Shown here: positions 17,123 to 25,902 of the stretch, in pieces
How positions within the stretch are numbered: the first letter of the stretch is position 1
Layout: each line of letters opens with the position of its first letter
Source of the DNA: Bacteroidota bacterium
GTDB lineage: Bacteria > Bacteroidota > Bacteroidia > Cytophagales > Cytophagaceae
DNA length: 64,000 bases
Direction of reading: 5' to 3'
NCBI GenBank assembly: GCA_023391415.1
Contig: JAEWAY010000015.1
Coordinates: 1 to 64,000, forward strand
The notes under the pieces: generated by a model
What the model saw: the letters and a program-made list of their open reading frames with translations, nothing else
Database searches by the model: none
Told to the model about the DNA's origin: nothing
Translations under genes and position numbers: made by a program

Positions 17123-18538
17123 TTAGGTAGTGTGTGGCGCATGGGATTCAGCGCTGAGGATTACCCGCTGGTAATCGATTTTGCCGTTGTGGGTCAGTGG
17201 TACTTCGTCAAGCAGGCTGACCCGGATCATTTTGGGGTGAATACTCAGTTTATCTCTCAGTACCCGCTGAATGGCTTTCTCGTCCAGGTTTTTATCCGGA
17301 TGAGCTACGGAAAGATAGCTGTCTTCTACACCGGTGCAGATGAAAACGCCTCCGCCCAGATTGTTTTTGAGGATCCGTTCGATATCATCAAGATTGATCC
17401 GGTTGCCCAATAGCTTTATAAATCGTTTTTTTCTTCCCGTGATATAATAATATCCATCTTCATCCTGACGCGCGATATCGCCGGTATATAGTTTGTCGGT
17501 ATGGTCAAAAGTGCCGAGGTCTTCGATCCGGCTCGCGTATCCTCCGGATACATTGGGTCCGTAGTAGATCAGTTCGCCGCTAAGCTCGTCGATTTCAAAT
17601 CGCCCGATACTGGTAGGGAGACCAATAGAACCGTTTTTTCTTAGCAGATCCGCGGGGGGGACATAAGCCATGCGGCCGGTAGCTTCCGTCTGCCCATACT
17701 GGGAATAAAACAGTTTGTCATACTGAAGAGCGTATTCGGCTACCAGGCGGGTCAGAGGCTGGCTGAGCGCTCCGCCCGAGTGGGTCATGTAGCGGAGCTC
17801 CGGATGATTGTTTTTGAAAAAGCCGATCCGGTACAGCATTTCATAGACATAAGGCACCCCGTTTAGTGTAGAGAATTTATATTTTTTGAAATCTGTCCAG
17901 AACTCTTTTCGAAGTATATCCTGGCCGGTACAGACAATCGTATTCGCCCGAAGACAGTTGGTATTAAAAACAGACAGGCCGTAAACAAAGGAAATGGGTA
18001 CATTGAGCGGAACTACATCGGAAGGCTGTACGGGCAGATAGTCCAGTATGGCCAAGGTATTGCTTACCAGGTTGCTGTTTGACAGCTTTACCAGCTTGGG
18101 CGATCCGGTCGATCCGCTTGTACTCAGCAGCAGCCGGATACGCGGGTTGATATAGTAATCAATCCGGTTCGCTCTCTGAAATAATGAAACGTCGGCAGCC
18201 GCCTCTATGGATTTGTACGCGCTGATCGCTGCCCGTTGGGGATCGTATATGTAGTATGGCTTGTAGGTTTGCTCAAGCTGACGCTTAAACTCTTCATGGA
18301 GTTGGGCGCTCAGCATGACTATGGTATACCGGCTATCCAGAAAATTGAGAAAGATTCTCACCGATTCGAGCCGGCTGTCACTGTATATAAAGCATAAGCC
18401 CTGCTGATCGTCTATGCTGACGGATCGGTGCAGCTCCTTTATATTCCGGAATCGGCCTGTCGCCGTATCGACAAAGCGCAGATTTTCATTTTGTAAAATC
18501 AAATCATACAATCTCATTTCATCTGATCTGTTTGGCAT
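17123..18538 (-). CDS. AMP-dependent acyl ligase (adenylating enzyme)
   Basis: A 471-aa ANL-superfamily enzyme that would activate a carboxylic acid as an acyl-adenylate and load it on the adjacent ACP. Motifs: phosphate loop LLLSTSGSTGSPKLVKLS, YSQYGQTEATGRMAY, LYTGDIARQDEDGYYYITGRKKRFIK (A7/A8), and the catalytic lysine in THNGKIDYQRV (A10). The frame is open to 18703, but that would overlap the ACP by about 145 bp, so the MPNRSD start 20 bp after the ACP stop is preferred. The acid is unknown. An adenylating enzyme with a stand-alone ACP is unusual in a NIS operon. Confidence 0.8.
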   Translation of the reverse strand: MPNRSDEMRLYDLILQNENLRFVDTATGRFRNIKELHRSVSIDDQQGLCFIYSDSRLESVRIFLNFLDSRYTIVMLSAQLHEEFKRQLEQTYKPYYIYDPQRAAISAYKSIEAAADVSLFQRANRIDYYINPRIRLLLSTSGSTGSPKLVKLSNSNLVSNTLAILDYLPVQPSDVVPLNVPISFVYGLSVFNTNCLRANTIVCTGQDILRKEFWTDFKKYKFSTLNGVPYVYEMLYRIGFFKNNHPELRYMTHSGGALSQPLTRLVAEYALQYDKLFYSQYGQTEATGRMAYVPPADLLRKNGSIGLPTSIGRFEIDELSGELIYYGPNVSGGYASRIEDLGTFDHTDKLYTGDIARQDEDGYYYITGRKKRFIKLLGNRINLDDIERILKNNLGGGVFICTGVEDSYLSVAHPDKNLDEKAIQRVLRDKLSIHPKMIRVSLLDEVPLTHNGKIDYQRVILSAESHAPHTT

Positions 18539-18558
18539 GACAATATTGGTAAACCGGG

Positions 18559-18801
18559 TTAAACAATCTCGACACCGTATTTGGTCAGTACTTCCCTGAC
18601 TTTGGAAACGGAGCTCATCTCCAGGGCGTCTTCCATTTCGATAGAGATCCGGTAGTTGCTTTCCAGTTCGCTGATAAGGGATACATGGCTCATGGAGTCC
18701 CATTCGGGAATTCCCTGATAGGAAAGCTGGTCGTCTATTTCGCTGACCGGTACGGACAATGCTCCCGCGATTATATAGCGGAACTGTTCTGTGGTATTCA
18801 T
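18559..18801 (-). CDS. Acyl carrier protein
   Basis: An 80-aa carrier protein. The 4'-phosphopantetheine serine lies in EWDSMSH (about residue 37), within a four-helix ACP pattern. A longer frame to 18864 would overlap the MATE gene, so the MNTTEQ start is chosen. It sits directly upstream of the AMP ligase, and the two form an acyl-loading pair. The carried acyl group may be the substrate of the GNAT domain in this operon, or a tail added late. Confidence 0.82.
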   Translation of the reverse strand: MNTTEQFRYIIAGALSVPVSEIDDQLSYQGIPEWDSMSHVSLISELESNYRISIEMEDALEMSSVSKVREVLTKYGVEIV

Positions 18802-18842
18802 GGGTGCTGTATGGATTTTACTTTTGAAAAAGAATGAATTGA

Positions 18843-20246
18843 TTAAACGCGTTGACATTTCCATTTGCCCGCGCGAAATGTGAAAATACAGGCCGTGGCA
18901 AGTACGATTTCAGAAATAAGTATGGCTATGAAAATGCCTTTGGGACCCCAGTCGAGCCATATCCCGAGAAGATACGACAAGGGTATTTGTGTCACATAAA
19001 ACATCAGGATATAGAGCAGGGTGACCGTCCTGACCTGTCCGGAGGCGTTGAGCGCTCTGGAAATCACCATGGTATAGGCCAGCAGTACGTAAGCTACGGC
19101 GATATAGTGAATGTACATGACGCTATGGCTCAGTACTTCACTGTTTTCGGTAAAAAGTCCGACGACAGGCTCGGCGAATATCCACCAAAAGACGGCTCCC
19201 AGGGTCAGAAAGGTCATATTAAAGAATCCGGCCCGCCATACCGATTGCTCAGCCCGTTCGGGATGATTCGCGCCGAGGTTCTGGCCGGTAAGGGTGCCCG
19301 CCGCGTTGCCGATGCCCCAGGCGGGCAACAGGGCGATGGAGGTGACTCGCTGGGCGATGATATAGCCTGCCAGCGCGCCGCTGCCAAAGTACGCGACGAT
19401 CTTGATCATGATGATCCAGCTCGACGCGGGTACCATGTACTGGACCGCTCCGGCGGCGGCGAGTTTTACGGTCTTTCTGATCAGGGAGGGTACCAGCAGC
19501 GATTGCCGTCGACCTATGACAATGATGGTCTTGCCCCAGACCAGGAAGCTGGTCTGGTACGCTACGGCGATGGCGCGGGCGCATACGCTCGCGATGGCGA
19601 CACCGGGCAGCCCGATCGCCGGGAAAGGTCCCCAGCCAAAAAGCAGAAATGGCGCCAGGACGATATTGATTCCGTTTGAAATCCACATGGTTTTCATAGC
19701 GAGCGACGCGTCGCCCGCTCCCCGGAATATTCCGTTGATGGCGCTTCGGACAATAATGAGCGGAATGCCCGCGAAGGTGATTCGCGCGTACCATTTACCG
19801 GCTTCGATAAGGTCGGATGATAAGCCCATCGCGGAAAGTATTTCCCTGTAAAGAAAAAAACAGATTATACCAAGAAGCAAGGAGAGCAGACTGGCGATAT
19901 AGATAATCTGCATGGCCGAAAGCCCCGCCGTCTTAAACTTTTTTTCACCAACTCTCCGGGCGATAATCGCCGACGCGGCTACTCCCAGTCCTGTGGACAG
20001 CGAATAGGTAAAAGCGGTGACGGATTCGGCGGCGCCGGAGATGGCGATAGCCTCTTTGCCCAGTCTGCTGACATAAAACAAATTGACGCATACAAACAGC
20101 GACTCAGTGGCCATTTCCAATATCATCGGCACGGACAGAAGAAAAATCGCCCGGTTTATATCGCCCTCGGTAAAGGATTTTTCGGAACCGGTAAGGGCCT
20201 GTTTCAATAGGTAGGCAAAACCTTTCAGATAGGTCGCTATGATCAT
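18843..20246 (-). CDS. MATE family efflux transporter
   Basis: A 467-aa inner-membrane protein with about 12 helices in two MatE repeats (about 30-190 and 245-410). The first opens INRAIFLLSVPMILEMATESLF, and GNAAGTLTGQNLGA is the equivalent in the second half. MATE carriers are recurrent partners of NIS siderophore operons, so export of the finished siderophore or an intermediate is likely. It lies 27 bp after the second IucA/IucC gene. Confidence 0.85.
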   Translation of the reverse strand: MIIATYLKGFAYLLKQALTGSEKSFTEGDINRAIFLLSVPMILEMATESLFVCVNLFYVSRLGKEAIAISGAAESVTAFTYSLSTGLGVAASAIIARRVGEKKFKTAGLSAMQIIYIASLLSLLLGIICFFLYREILSAMGLSSDLIEAGKWYARITFAGIPLIIVRSAINGIFRGAGDASLAMKTMWISNGINIVLAPFLLFGWGPFPAIGLPGVAIASVCARAIAVAYQTSFLVWGKTIIVIGRRQSLLVPSLIRKTVKLAAAGAVQYMVPASSWIIMIKIVAYFGSGALAGYIIAQRVTSIALLPAWGIGNAAGTLTGQNLGANHPERAEQSVWRAGFFNMTFLTLGAVFWWIFAEPVVGLFTENSEVLSHSVMYIHYIAVAYVLLAYTMVISRALNASGQVRTVTLLYILMFYVTQIPLSYLLGIWLDWGPKGIFIAILISEIVLATACIFTFRAGKWKCQRV

Positions 20247-20273
20247 AATTGAGTAAAATATGCTGTAAAAAAA

Positions 20274-22088
20274 TCAGATCAGGCTCGGTTGCCGGACAGC
20301 CAACAATGGATTGTCGAGGGCGCTTCCCAGATTGGTCGGCATCACGTCCGTTTTATCCTCGTAGCCGTCATGTATCCGGTAACGGTTGAGATACAATCGG
20401 TCAAACTGTGGCGTGTACAGATTGTAGCGTTCGAACTTTTCAGTCATTTCCGGATGTTCCGCCTGATATTCTTCGATCACTTCGTTGACCAGTATCCAGA
20501 ATTCTCTTTCATCCAATCCGGCATGGGTATGGAGGATATCGCTCAGGTAACGGAAAAACGCTTCGAATACTCCGATAAGAATAAACAGGGGGACTGGCTT
20601 GTCCGTGCCTGAGGAAGGCTGATTCATCCGCGATGTGACATCTTCCGGCAATTGCCGCGCGACTTTGGGAGTAGCCAGTATCTCGTCGACAAAGTCTTTG
20701 ATGATAATACGCCGGGGGATATGGTCTTCCAGTACAAGAATGATGTTTTCCCCATGAGGAGTGATGTATATGGAATGCTCATAATCCAGATGCAGCAATG
20801 GTTTCAGGTACGCTTTCAGGTAGGTGAGCAACCATTCCCTGAGCGATATGCCGGACGATTGGGACAGGGCGCTGACAAGCGTATTTCCGTGATCGTCTAC
20901 ATAAAGCAGCGCCGCCATGGACATGGCCCGCTCCCCGGGCCTGAGATAGCGTGTCACGCTTTCCCTCCATAAGGCGCCAAGCATTTCATTGTATTGATAT
21001 GGAATATCGTTCATCTCCTTGTAACGCGGGTGATGATAGGTGATCGCCGCTACCTCGCCGAGCATGTCCAGTCCCGACGCCCGCAGATACGGGTCTTCCC
21101 TGTAGAGTTTCCTGATCCATTGCGATATCCGGGGCGCTATGTACATGTGTTTTGGAATCAGTCCTCTGATATATCCGGTGTTCAGGATCGACAAGGCTGT
21201 TTTTACGTAGTGTCTGGCTGGGTCGCCGCTGTTGAGCATCGTGCGTACGCTTTGCTGCGGACTGTAAGTAAACTGACTGAATCCCAATGGTACAAGCAAA
21301 TCGCCCGCGATGTCCGGAGCGAATTGAATCGCCACTTTATTGTTCCATTGCCAGGGGTGTACCGGAATAAAGACATACTTTCCTATGTCAAGACCTTTTT
21401 CCGCCAATATCCGGTGAAACGCGTCGAGCTGTTCAGCGCCTATTTCTTCCCTGTAGAATTCGTCTACCCGGATGGAGTCAATGGAGTAAAACGTCGCTCT
21501 GCCGGTATGCGCGGCCATCCAGAACAACCGACAATCCGACACGGTTTCCGGAGCGTAAGACAAATAATCGCTTTGGGCGAACCCCAACCGTCCTTTGTTG
21601 ACAATAATCCAGGGATGACCATTCATCAGCCGCTCGATTTCCTGATGACTCATTCCGGCTACTTCCGAAGCCAAAGGTTTTCCCTTCGCTTTGATATACG
21701 CGTCGGCGTACAACGTATGCAGCAGCTCTTCGGTATACCGGGCGAGCGTGAAAGGGCGAATCCGGAAGGTATCGCTCATTTCGGTAAAAAACCGGGGAGC
21801 GTCCAGCGTAGGGTCGGGTTTTCCGTTTTCGTACCGGGTAACGCTTGACTTGACGATATGCCAATAGTCGAGCAGCCGGTGATAGGCGGAAAACGTGTAA
21901 TATATATGGTTATGGTCGGTCCTGAGACGCATGTGGGTCAACCCGTCTTCTTCCCTGCCGGTTATCTCGGGTCTCGCGACTTGTTCGTGCGTCAGTTCCG
22001 CCAGGCTTTTGGCCAGCAGGTCCCGATTGACTTCCTGCCAGACAGTGTTGGTAAGGAATGAAGGAATATCTGAAGGATATGGAATCAT
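20274..22088 (-). CDS. NIS siderophore synthetase (IucA/IucC family, type C-like)
   Basis: A 604-aa ATP-dependent synthetase. Nucleotide-binding motifs: GHPWIIVNKGRLGF (about 155-168), VHPWQWNNK (about 243-251), and HGENIILVLEDHIPRRIIIKD in the C-terminal part. The GHPxxxxNKGR version is typical of the DesD/AlcC/IucC group, which condenses hydroxamate-amine building blocks, including macrocyclisation. It is one of three synthetases in the operon. Its strong resemblance to the 28086-29933 protein suggests an ancient duplication, with the two acting on different condensation steps. Confidence 0.9.
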   Translation of the reverse strand: MIPYPSDIPSFLTNTVWQEVNRDLLAKSLAELTHEQVARPEITGREEDGLTHMRLRTDHNHIYYTFSAYHRLLDYWHIVKSSVTRYENGKPDPTLDAPRFFTEMSDTFRIRPFTLARYTEELLHTLYADAYIKAKGKPLASEVAGMSHQEIERLMNGHPWIIVNKGRLGFAQSDYLSYAPETVSDCRLFWMAAHTGRATFYSIDSIRVDEFYREEIGAEQLDAFHRILAEKGLDIGKYVFIPVHPWQWNNKVAIQFAPDIAGDLLVPLGFSQFTYSPQQSVRTMLNSGDPARHYVKTALSILNTGYIRGLIPKHMYIAPRISQWIRKLYREDPYLRASGLDMLGEVAAITYHHPRYKEMNDIPYQYNEMLGALWRESVTRYLRPGERAMSMAALLYVDDHGNTLVSALSQSSGISLREWLLTYLKAYLKPLLHLDYEHSIYITPHGENIILVLEDHIPRRIIIKDFVDEILATPKVARQLPEDVTSRMNQPSSGTDKPVPLFILIGVFEAFFRYLSDILHTHAGLDEREFWILVNEVIEEYQAEHPEMTEKFERYNLYTPQFDRLYLNRYRIHDGYEDKTDVMPTNLGSALDNPLLAVRQPSLI

Positions 22089-22108
22089 GATGTGTTTTTT
22101 GGCGCGGA

Positions 22109-23437
22109 TTAAATGAGTTCGGGAACTAACCTGGATGAAGAAAAGGCGGGCGTCTTATTTACCCCGAAGCGTTGAAAAGCGATACGCTGTTCAATCTGGT
22201 ATACTTCCCGTCCGGCAAGCCGGTTGATAATATAGGAATTGCGGTAGGCGCCCATGCCGAGATCGGACGAAATAAGGCTATGGGAGCGCGTTTCGGCGTT
22301 TTGTACAAAGATCGTTTCGTCCTTGTCGACGCTGTAGCCGCGCTTTACCTTGAAGTGTCCGCCGCTCGCGCGCTCGATCCGGTGGCTGATTCCTTCCAGA
22401 AACGAAGGTTCGTGATACTTGTACCCGGTCGCCAGGATCAGGTGTTCGCAGTGTTCCGTAAAATGGGCGTTCTGATCTACTTCACGGAAATACATAGTAT
22501 AGAGCCTGTCTGTTTCCTTCTTGACTTTTTCAAGCTGGCAGCTCGTCTGAATATGCACGTTGAGCGGTTTGCCGCCAACACTCATCTCGTACATCGTATC
22601 GTAGATGGAATTGATAAGGTCGTAATTGATACCTTTAAACTGGGACTTTTGCCGTTCGAGCATTTGTTCGCGGACTTCTGACGGCATCTCGTAGAAATAG
22701 TCCACAAAATCCGGTGATGTGAGCTCGAGTGTGAGTTTGGAGTACTCCATGGGGAAAACGCGATCCGGCCGGGTATACCATTTAAGTTCGGTTCCGCTTT
22801 TTTTATGCTGCAGCAGATCGTAAAATACTTCTCCCGCGCTTTGACCCGAGCCGATTACGGCTACGGAGGAGCTGTCAAGGATAGCCTCTTTCCGGTACAG
22901 ATAGTCGGAAGTATGCAGCGCGTTGGGCATCTTTTCGGGGTTGATGAACTCCGGTATACTTGGCCGGGTACCGGTGCCGAGCACCAGTTTTTCGGCATAG
23001 TATACGTTGGTATAGGCCGTTTTGAGATTCAGTACCGCCACTTCATACAGATTGTCCTTGTATTCAATCGACACTACCTTATGGTGAAATTTGCAGTTGT
23101 CAAGCTGTCTGGCCACCCACTGGCAGTATAGGTTGTACTCTTTGCGCAGAACAAAAAAGTTTTCGCGGATGAAGAACTTATACAGGCGGTCCGATTTCTT
23201 CATGAAGTTCAGAAAGCTGTACGGGCTGGTGGGATCCGCCATGGAAACACAGTCGCACAGAAAAGGAGTCTGCAGGGTCGTGTGATCCAGCATGAGCCCG
23301 GGATGCCAGTTAAACTCTTCGTTCTGATCAAAGAAAATCGACGATACTTCCCTGACAGGTTGGAGCAGGGCGGCCATTCCCAGGTTGAACGGGCCAATCC
23401 CGATGCCAATGACGGAATATGTTTTCTTAGCTTGCAT
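22109..23437 (-). CDS. Flavin-dependent N-hydroxylase (lysine/ornithine/diamine monooxygenase)
   Basis: A 442-aa class B N-hydroxylase of the SidA/IucD/DesB family. FAD motif GIGIGPFNLG (about 11-20), NADPH motif VIGSGQSAGEV (about 195-205) and ATGYKY (about 340) are all present. It hydroxylates a terminal amine to give the N-hydroxy amine that becomes a hydroxamate. With the decarboxylase in the same operon, N-hydroxycadaverine (or a hydroxylated analogue) is the likely product. It starts 4 bp after the end of the GNAT-NIS part, a tight operon join. Confidence 0.9.
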   Translation of the reverse strand: MQAKKTYSVIGIGIGPFNLGMAALLQPVREVSSIFFDQNEEFNWHPGLMLDHTTLQTPFLCDCVSMADPTSPYSFLNFMKKSDRLYKFFIRENFFVLRKEYNLYCQWVARQLDNCKFHHKVVSIEYKDNLYEVAVLNLKTAYTNVYYAEKLVLGTGTRPSIPEFINPEKMPNALHTSDYLYRKEAILDSSSVAVIGSGQSAGEVFYDLLQHKKSGTELKWYTRPDRVFPMEYSKLTLELTSPDFVDYFYEMPSEVREQMLERQKSQFKGINYDLINSIYDTMYEMSVGGKPLNVHIQTSCQLEKVKKETDRLYTMYFREVDQNAHFTEHCEHLILATGYKYHEPSFLEGISHRIERASGGHFKVKRGYSVDKDETIFVQNAETRSHSLISSDLGMGAYRNSYIINRLAGREVYQIEQRIAFQRFGVNKTPAFSSSRLVPELI

Positions 23438-23441
23438 AATG

Positions 23442-25274
23442 TTAGACAGTTAGAGTGTTTTCAGCCGAGGGACTTACTTGTATATGTTCGCTATCGGGAA
23501 ACTTTTCCCAGTACCACTCCCGGTAGCAAAAATTGAGATTGGCTTTTTTGTGAGGCATTTCAATCACTTTTTCTATCCGGAAACCTACGTGGATTTTGTT
23601 CATGATAGAGGCCATTGAGTCTGCCGAGCCTTCGCCTACCATCTTGCCTACCAGCGGCTCGGCGAATACATAATCGACCATGCTCCGGGTGGAAGGAGAC
23701 GCGTACTTTTCGCGCGGGTCCGTAGAAGCGATAAACTGGTGCGTACCGTAGTCGGTAGGCAGCGCCTCATAATAGTCGGCCACCATGTCTCTGATAGCCC
23801 AGTAGATTTCCACGTTGAAGCCGGGCTTCCCGTTGACTTCGCCGATATAGCTGTGGGCCGCGTCTCCCGCGATCATTGTCCTGTAGTAGACTTCGAGCTG
23901 GCGTATAGGCCAGTTCATTTTCCATATTTTGATCGCGTGCGGTCTGTGAAACCATTCGTGGAGCATTTCAAGATCCTTGTCCACATCGATCGGGCGCAGA
24001 CGGATGGTGGCGTCTTCTTTGGGAAAGTAGCGGGTATAGACCGCCTCGGCGCCTTCGGGATAGATCAGTTGGTCGGAAAAGAAGCGCTTGTGGAGCACAT
24101 TGGGATAGTCGCTGTTCATCACCGCTTCGGGAGCCGCACCTCCGTCGATATCGCGGATAGCGGTAAGCAGATGCGCGCGGGTGGCCCAATAACGATTTTC
24201 GAGCACGTACGACGTAAATCCGTTGGGGCTGGCTGTATGGCATTTCATCGCTTCTTCATAAGTGATTTCGATGAGCGCTCTTTCTTCAATAAGTCCCGCT
24301 TCGCCAAACGCGGCGATCAGGCTCATGATATTGCATACGATCAGGTGATGGGAAAGAAGTATGTACAGGAAGCGGTCCGGAATAAATGTTTCCTTTTGTT
24401 TGGAAGACAACGCGGGTACCAGGCGACAAAGATTCTCCCGGTGATCTTTTCTGAAGAGATAGCTTTGATTGTCGCGAAGAAACAGGCGATTGGGAAAATA
24501 ATCGTCGTCAAACTCGACAAGGAGATTTTGCTGGTGCGACTCGCAGATAAACCCGTATTTCTCGAACATGGTAACCGAAGATGAGAGAGCCAGCCGCGTA
24601 TACTTCCTGAACCATTCGGCGGATGTTTCACGAACGCTTTTATCGCGGGCTTTGGCGGCTTGTTCGATGATCTGGGCGACGCGGGCTTTTTGACCCAATA
24701 CCTCACCCTGGCATATGGAGGCGAGCAGACCGACGTTTTTCCGCGCGTTTTCGTTTTTAAAAGGATTTTCTCTGATAGAGGTATTAAACCCTTCTATGTT
24801 TTTTCCCTTGTACATGACGGCGATAAAGCCGGGATCACTTATAAAGCGTACGTCCGGATGATCGTTGTAAAAGCTTTTGCCGAGCGGAGTTTGTAAAAGC
24901 TGGCAGAAATCGTATCCGCGGTATAGTTCTGTCAGGTAATTGACTCTGACGGCGCTGGTGAGCTTGACGTGCAGCGAAAATTTCAGCATCCAGTCACTAT
25001 GTTCGTTATAGACAGTGCGGACGGAAGATGTCGGCGTATATTGAGGGCCGGCGGGTCCCAGATCGATCAACAGGTCTGCTTCCATCATTTCTCTGACATC
25101 GTCCCGCTGAAGGAGGTATTCGCCTTCCCATGGATGGGTCGGCACTACTTTCCATTCAGGATGCTCCATAATCTGGTTGTACGCCGGCGCGTTGGTCCCG
25201 GGCAGGTATTTAAGGAGCTCTTCCTTATATACCTGGGTAAATTTTTTTTTTCTCCAGGCTTTCCTCCAGTACAC
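23442..25274 (-). CDS. NIS synthetase-GNAT fusion, C-terminal part (frameshifted)
   Basis: A 610-aa ORF that forms the C-terminal part of an IucA/IucC protein fused to a GNAT acyltransferase. The first 400 residues hold the synthetase C-lobe (THPWEGEYLL, TPTSSVRTVY, SLHVKLTSAVRVNY, ESHQQNLLVE). The last 200 hold an AlcB/IucB/DesC-type N-hydroxylysine acyltransferase (RPIDVDKDLEMLHEWFH, EIYWAI). Its first dozen codons overlap the upstream ORF in another frame and are not native. The true reading comes from the ORF ending at 25225 through the A10 run at 25242-25251. A joined protein would be about 819 aa. Confidence 0.75.
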   Translation of the reverse strand: MYWRKAWRKKKFTQVYKEELLKYLPGTNAPAYNQIMEHPEWKVVPTHPWEGEYLLQRDDVREMMEADLLIDLGPAGPQYTPTSSVRTVYNEHSDWMLKFSLHVKLTSAVRVNYLTELYRGYDFCQLLQTPLGKSFYNDHPDVRFISDPGFIAVMYKGKNIEGFNTSIRENPFKNENARKNVGLLASICQGEVLGQKARVAQIIEQAAKARDKSVRETSAEWFRKYTRLALSSSVTMFEKYGFICESHQQNLLVEFDDDYFPNRLFLRDNQSYLFRKDHRENLCRLVPALSSKQKETFIPDRFLYILLSHHLIVCNIMSLIAAFGEAGLIEERALIEITYEEAMKCHTASPNGFTSYVLENRYWATRAHLLTAIRDIDGGAAPEAVMNSDYPNVLHKRFFSDQLIYPEGAEAVYTRYFPKEDATIRLRPIDVDKDLEMLHEWFHRPHAIKIWKMNWPIRQLEVYYRTMIAGDAAHSYIGEVNGKPGFNVEIYWAIRDMVADYYEALPTDYGTHQFIASTDPREKYASPSTRSMVDYVFAEPLVGKMVGEGSADSMASIMNKIHVGFRIEKVIEMPHKKANLNFCYREWYWEKFPDSEHIQVSPSAENTLTV

Positions 25275-25902
25275 AATCCGGGTGAATCAGGAAATAGCGC
25301 AACTGAAACTGACTGTTGTTTTCGGGAGAGTATTTTTCAATGTCCTCCTGGCTAAATCCCTGCCTGCTTTTGGTCAGAGGATGAAAGACGTGCCCCGCCA
25401 CAAGTTTTTGCTCCGCTTCGATGAAACTCAGACTCGCCGCGTTGACCTGGTTGTTCGTAGTCGTGAAGTACCGGAGATAATAAGCCAGGTTTTTTACGCT
25501 GGTCCCCAGGCGCTCGTGAATATTCGCGGCGTTTACATCCTTGTAGAGGCGGCGGGCTTCTTCGATTACGAGCTCCAGAAACCGGCTGCTGTCGATATCG
25601 CTGATTTCGTCCGTTTCGGTATGGCGTTCGAAAGCGGGGAAATAGTATTGGTGATTGGAAGCCTCTGAGCGATAACGGACAGGAACATATACTTCGGTAT
25701 GGTTGGCCTGAAAATCAAATTTCAGATGAAGATCGGCCGGCGAAGCTTTGATACGAACCGCCAGAGCGGGATCGAACCTGGGAACGCCCTGGTAAAACTG
25801 CCTGTTGGGAAGTTCCCGATACGCGTTGTTGATGAGTATGGTAAAGTTGATTTCTTCGGCGGTTTGATAAAAATCAGTTGGCATAGTCAGCGTTTTTTCC
25901 AT
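25225..25902 (-). CDS. NIS synthetase-GNAT fusion, N-terminal part (frameshifted)
   Basis: A 225-aa ORF whose tail carries the N-terminal signature of type A-like NIS synthetases: AGHVFHPLTKSRQGFSQED. It then runs into a stop after LEKKKIYPGI, where the A10 run breaks the frame. The downstream ORF continues the domain (WKVVPTHPWEGEYLL), so this is one gene split in two. The frame would be restored by losing one A or gaining two. The start may be the second ATG (25884). It overlaps the decarboxylase stop, consistent with coupling. Confidence 0.75.
   Translation of the reverse strand: MEKTLTMPTDFYQTAEEINFTILINNAYRELPNRQFYQGVPRFDPALAVRIKASPADLHLKFDFQANHTEVYVPVRYRSEASNHQYYFPAFERHTETDEISDIDSSRFLELVIEEARRLYKDVNAANIHERLGTSVKNLAYYLRYFTTTNNQVNAASLSFIEAEQKLVAGHVFHPLTKSRQGFSQEDIEKYSPENNSQFQLRYFLIHPDCVLEESLEKKKIYPGI
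25242..25251 (-). other. A10 homopolymer at the frameshift junction
   Basis: On the coding (minus) strand ten consecutive A follow CTGGAG and precede TTTACC, exactly where the two halves of the synthetase part company. Nine A would give an uninterrupted frame. Explanations are transcriptional slippage, a phase-variable off state, a true null mutation or an assembly error. Confidence 0.7.

Noticed and set aside
17123..18703. AMP ligase with its longest start
   Set aside because: It would overlap the ACP by about 145 bp with a Cys/Arg-rich tail unlike any ligase N-terminus.
18852..19679. 275-aa plus-strand frame
   Set aside because: It is antisense to the MATE gene, has low-complexity charged composition and no family features; a shadow of high-GC codons.
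20994..21848. 284-aa plus-strand frame
   Set aside because: Antisense to the IucA/IucC gene with no motif; the minus-strand reading has all the synthetase motifs.
23739..24584. 281-aa plus-strand frame
   Set aside because: Antisense to the NIS-GNAT gene, repetitive Val/Asp/His composition, no homology seen.
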